Positions 14,581 through 15,161 of a DNA stretch of 15,161 nucleotides are shown here, one piece after another. The translations under genes and the position numbers were made by a program. The notes under the pieces are model-generated. The model was not told the origin of the DNA. It worked only from the letters and a program-made list of their open reading frames with translations, and made no database searches. The stretch comes from UBA4923 sp964486135 (GTDB lineage: Bacteria > Bacillota > Clostridia > Saccharofermentanales > DTU023): positions 1 through 15,161 of the forward strand of contig CAZAKT010000037.1 in the NCBI GenBank assembly GCA_964486135.1. The letters run 5' to 3'. The stretch's first letter is position 1; each line of letters begins with the position of its first letter.

Positions 14581-14602
14581 GGTGACGGGCGGGCCGATCA
14601 CC
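14581..14602. promoter_or_regulatory. Inverted repeat in the rnj/GNAT divergent intergenic region
   Basis: GGTGA (14581-14585) and TCACC (14598-14602) flank a 12-nt GC-rich centre, about 20 nt upstream of the RNase J ATG at 14560. The ~100-nt intergenic region (14561-14661) must hold promoters for both genes, but no -35/-10 pair close to consensus was seen on either strand. An operator or 5' hairpin role is speculative. Confidence 0.2.
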
Positions 14603-14661
14603 ACGTATAGGCTGGAATCAATGATAACATGAGACAGGCCAGCGGCAGGGGGGGTGCTATT

Positions 14662-15161
14662 ATGCGTCACAAAGGAACAGTAAGACTGGAGACGGACAGA
14701 CTTATCCTCCGTCCCTTTACCCTGGACGACGCCGGGGCCATGTACGACAATTGGGCCGGCGATCCTGAGGTGACAAAATACCTGTCCTGGGAACCGCACG
14801 CTGACCTCCAGGAGACCAGGAGCATTCTCCGCGGCTGGGTCAACAGCTATGAATTCCCTGAATACTACAGCTGGGCCATTGTGCTGAAAGAGACCGATAC
14901 CCCGATCGGAAGCATAGGATCTGTCGAGAGGCGTGACAATATCCGTATGTTGCATGTGGGCTACTGCATCGGCAAGGCCTGGTGGCACCAGGGCTATACC
15001 ACGGAAGCCTTCGCCGGACTGATCCGTTTTTTCTTCGAGGAAGTCGGCGCCAACCGGATTGAATCCTGTCACGAGCCGGACAATGTCCATTCAGGCCAGG
15101 TTATGAAGAAATGCGGCCTCAGCTATGAGGGCCTCCACCGACAGGCCATCTACAAGCCGGA
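14662..15161 (+). CDS. GNAT N-acetyltransferase, RimJ/RimL-like, 3' end cut by window
   Basis: This acetyl-CoA-dependent N-acetyltransferase resembles the RimJ/RimL/ribosomal-protein-acetylase branch of GNAT. Residues 1-166 are visible of an expected ~175-190. The N-terminus VRLETDRLILRPFTLDDAGAM (7-27) is typical. GYCIGKAWWHQGYTTEAF (100-117) is motif A, with QGYTTEA as the pyrophosphate-binding loop. EPDNVHSGQVMKKCGLSYEG (138-157) is the usual C-terminal N..S..VM.K.G block. The ATG has a strong AGGGGGGG ribosome-binding site (14647-14654) 7 nt upstream. It is divergent from the RNase J gene. The acceptor could be a protein N-terminus, an antibiotic or a small amine; the sequence does not decide this. 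Confidence 0.9.
   Translation, partial: MRHKGTVRLETDRLILRPFTLDDAGAMYDNWAGDPEVTKYLSWEPHADLQETRSILRGWVNSYEFPEYYSWAIVLKETDTPIGSIGSVERRDNIRMLHVGYCIGKAWWHQGYTTEAFAGLIRFFFEEVGANRIESCHEPDNVHSGQVMKKCGLSYEGLHRQAIYKP

Noticed and set aside
1..15161. Defence system, prophage, insertion sequence, CRISPR array or toxin-antitoxin pair
   Set aside because: All genes longer than a few tens of codons are accounted for by housekeeping families. No terminal inverted repeats, spaced repeats, transposase or phage motifs were seen.

Overview
This 15.2 kb window looks like an ordinary chromosomal segment of a GC-rich (by eye near 60%), probably anaerobic member of the Bacillota/Clostridia. The evidence is the combination of a bifunctional Rel-type (p)ppGpp enzyme directly downstream of recJ, a ribonuclease J, a monocistronic rpsU, a QueT-type ECF substrate-binding subunit, strong GGAGG ribosome-binding sites and SigA-type promoters. 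I cannot name the genus. I see no mobile element, CRISPR array, tRNA, rRNA or phage gene.

Layout. (1) Positions 1-841, minus strand: the N-terminal 280 residues of an NCS2-family purine permease, running off the left edge. (2) Positions 842-1110: a divergent intergenic region with a consensus SigA promoter (TTGACA-18-TATAAT) pointing right. (3) Positions 1111-6074, plus strand: a tight operon of ileS (type 2 isoleucyl-tRNA synthetase), a QueT-like queuosine-precursor transporter subunit, an RsmC/YbxB-like rRNA methyltransferase and a divergent ispF-like gene; the last three are joined by 4- and 11-nt overlaps. (4) Positions 6081-7913, minus strand: a DUF2207 membrane protein converging on the operon. 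(5) Positions 8000-8318: rpsU with its own promoter, a TTG start and an intrinsic terminator. (6) Positions 8344-12818, plus strand: recJ and rel, overlapping by 4 nt. (7) Positions 12821-14560, minus strand: ribonuclease J, whose stop codon lies 2 nt from that of rel. (8) From 14662, plus strand: a GNAT acetyltransferase running off the right edge.

How the genes fit together. Most of the window serves translation and RNA metabolism: charging of tRNA-Ile, uptake of a precursor for wobble-base modification, rRNA methylation, ribosomal protein S21, RNA decay by RNase J and the stringent response. RecJ adds DNA repair and the NCS2 permease adds purine salvage. No clearly undescribed multi-gene system is visible. 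The points most worth a second look are the ispF-like protein, which keeps the three predicted metal ligands but lacks the usual GDIG/FPDTDP segment, the unusual content of the ileS operon without a T-box, the terminator directly in front of recJ-rel, and the almost zero spacing between rel and the RNase J gene.
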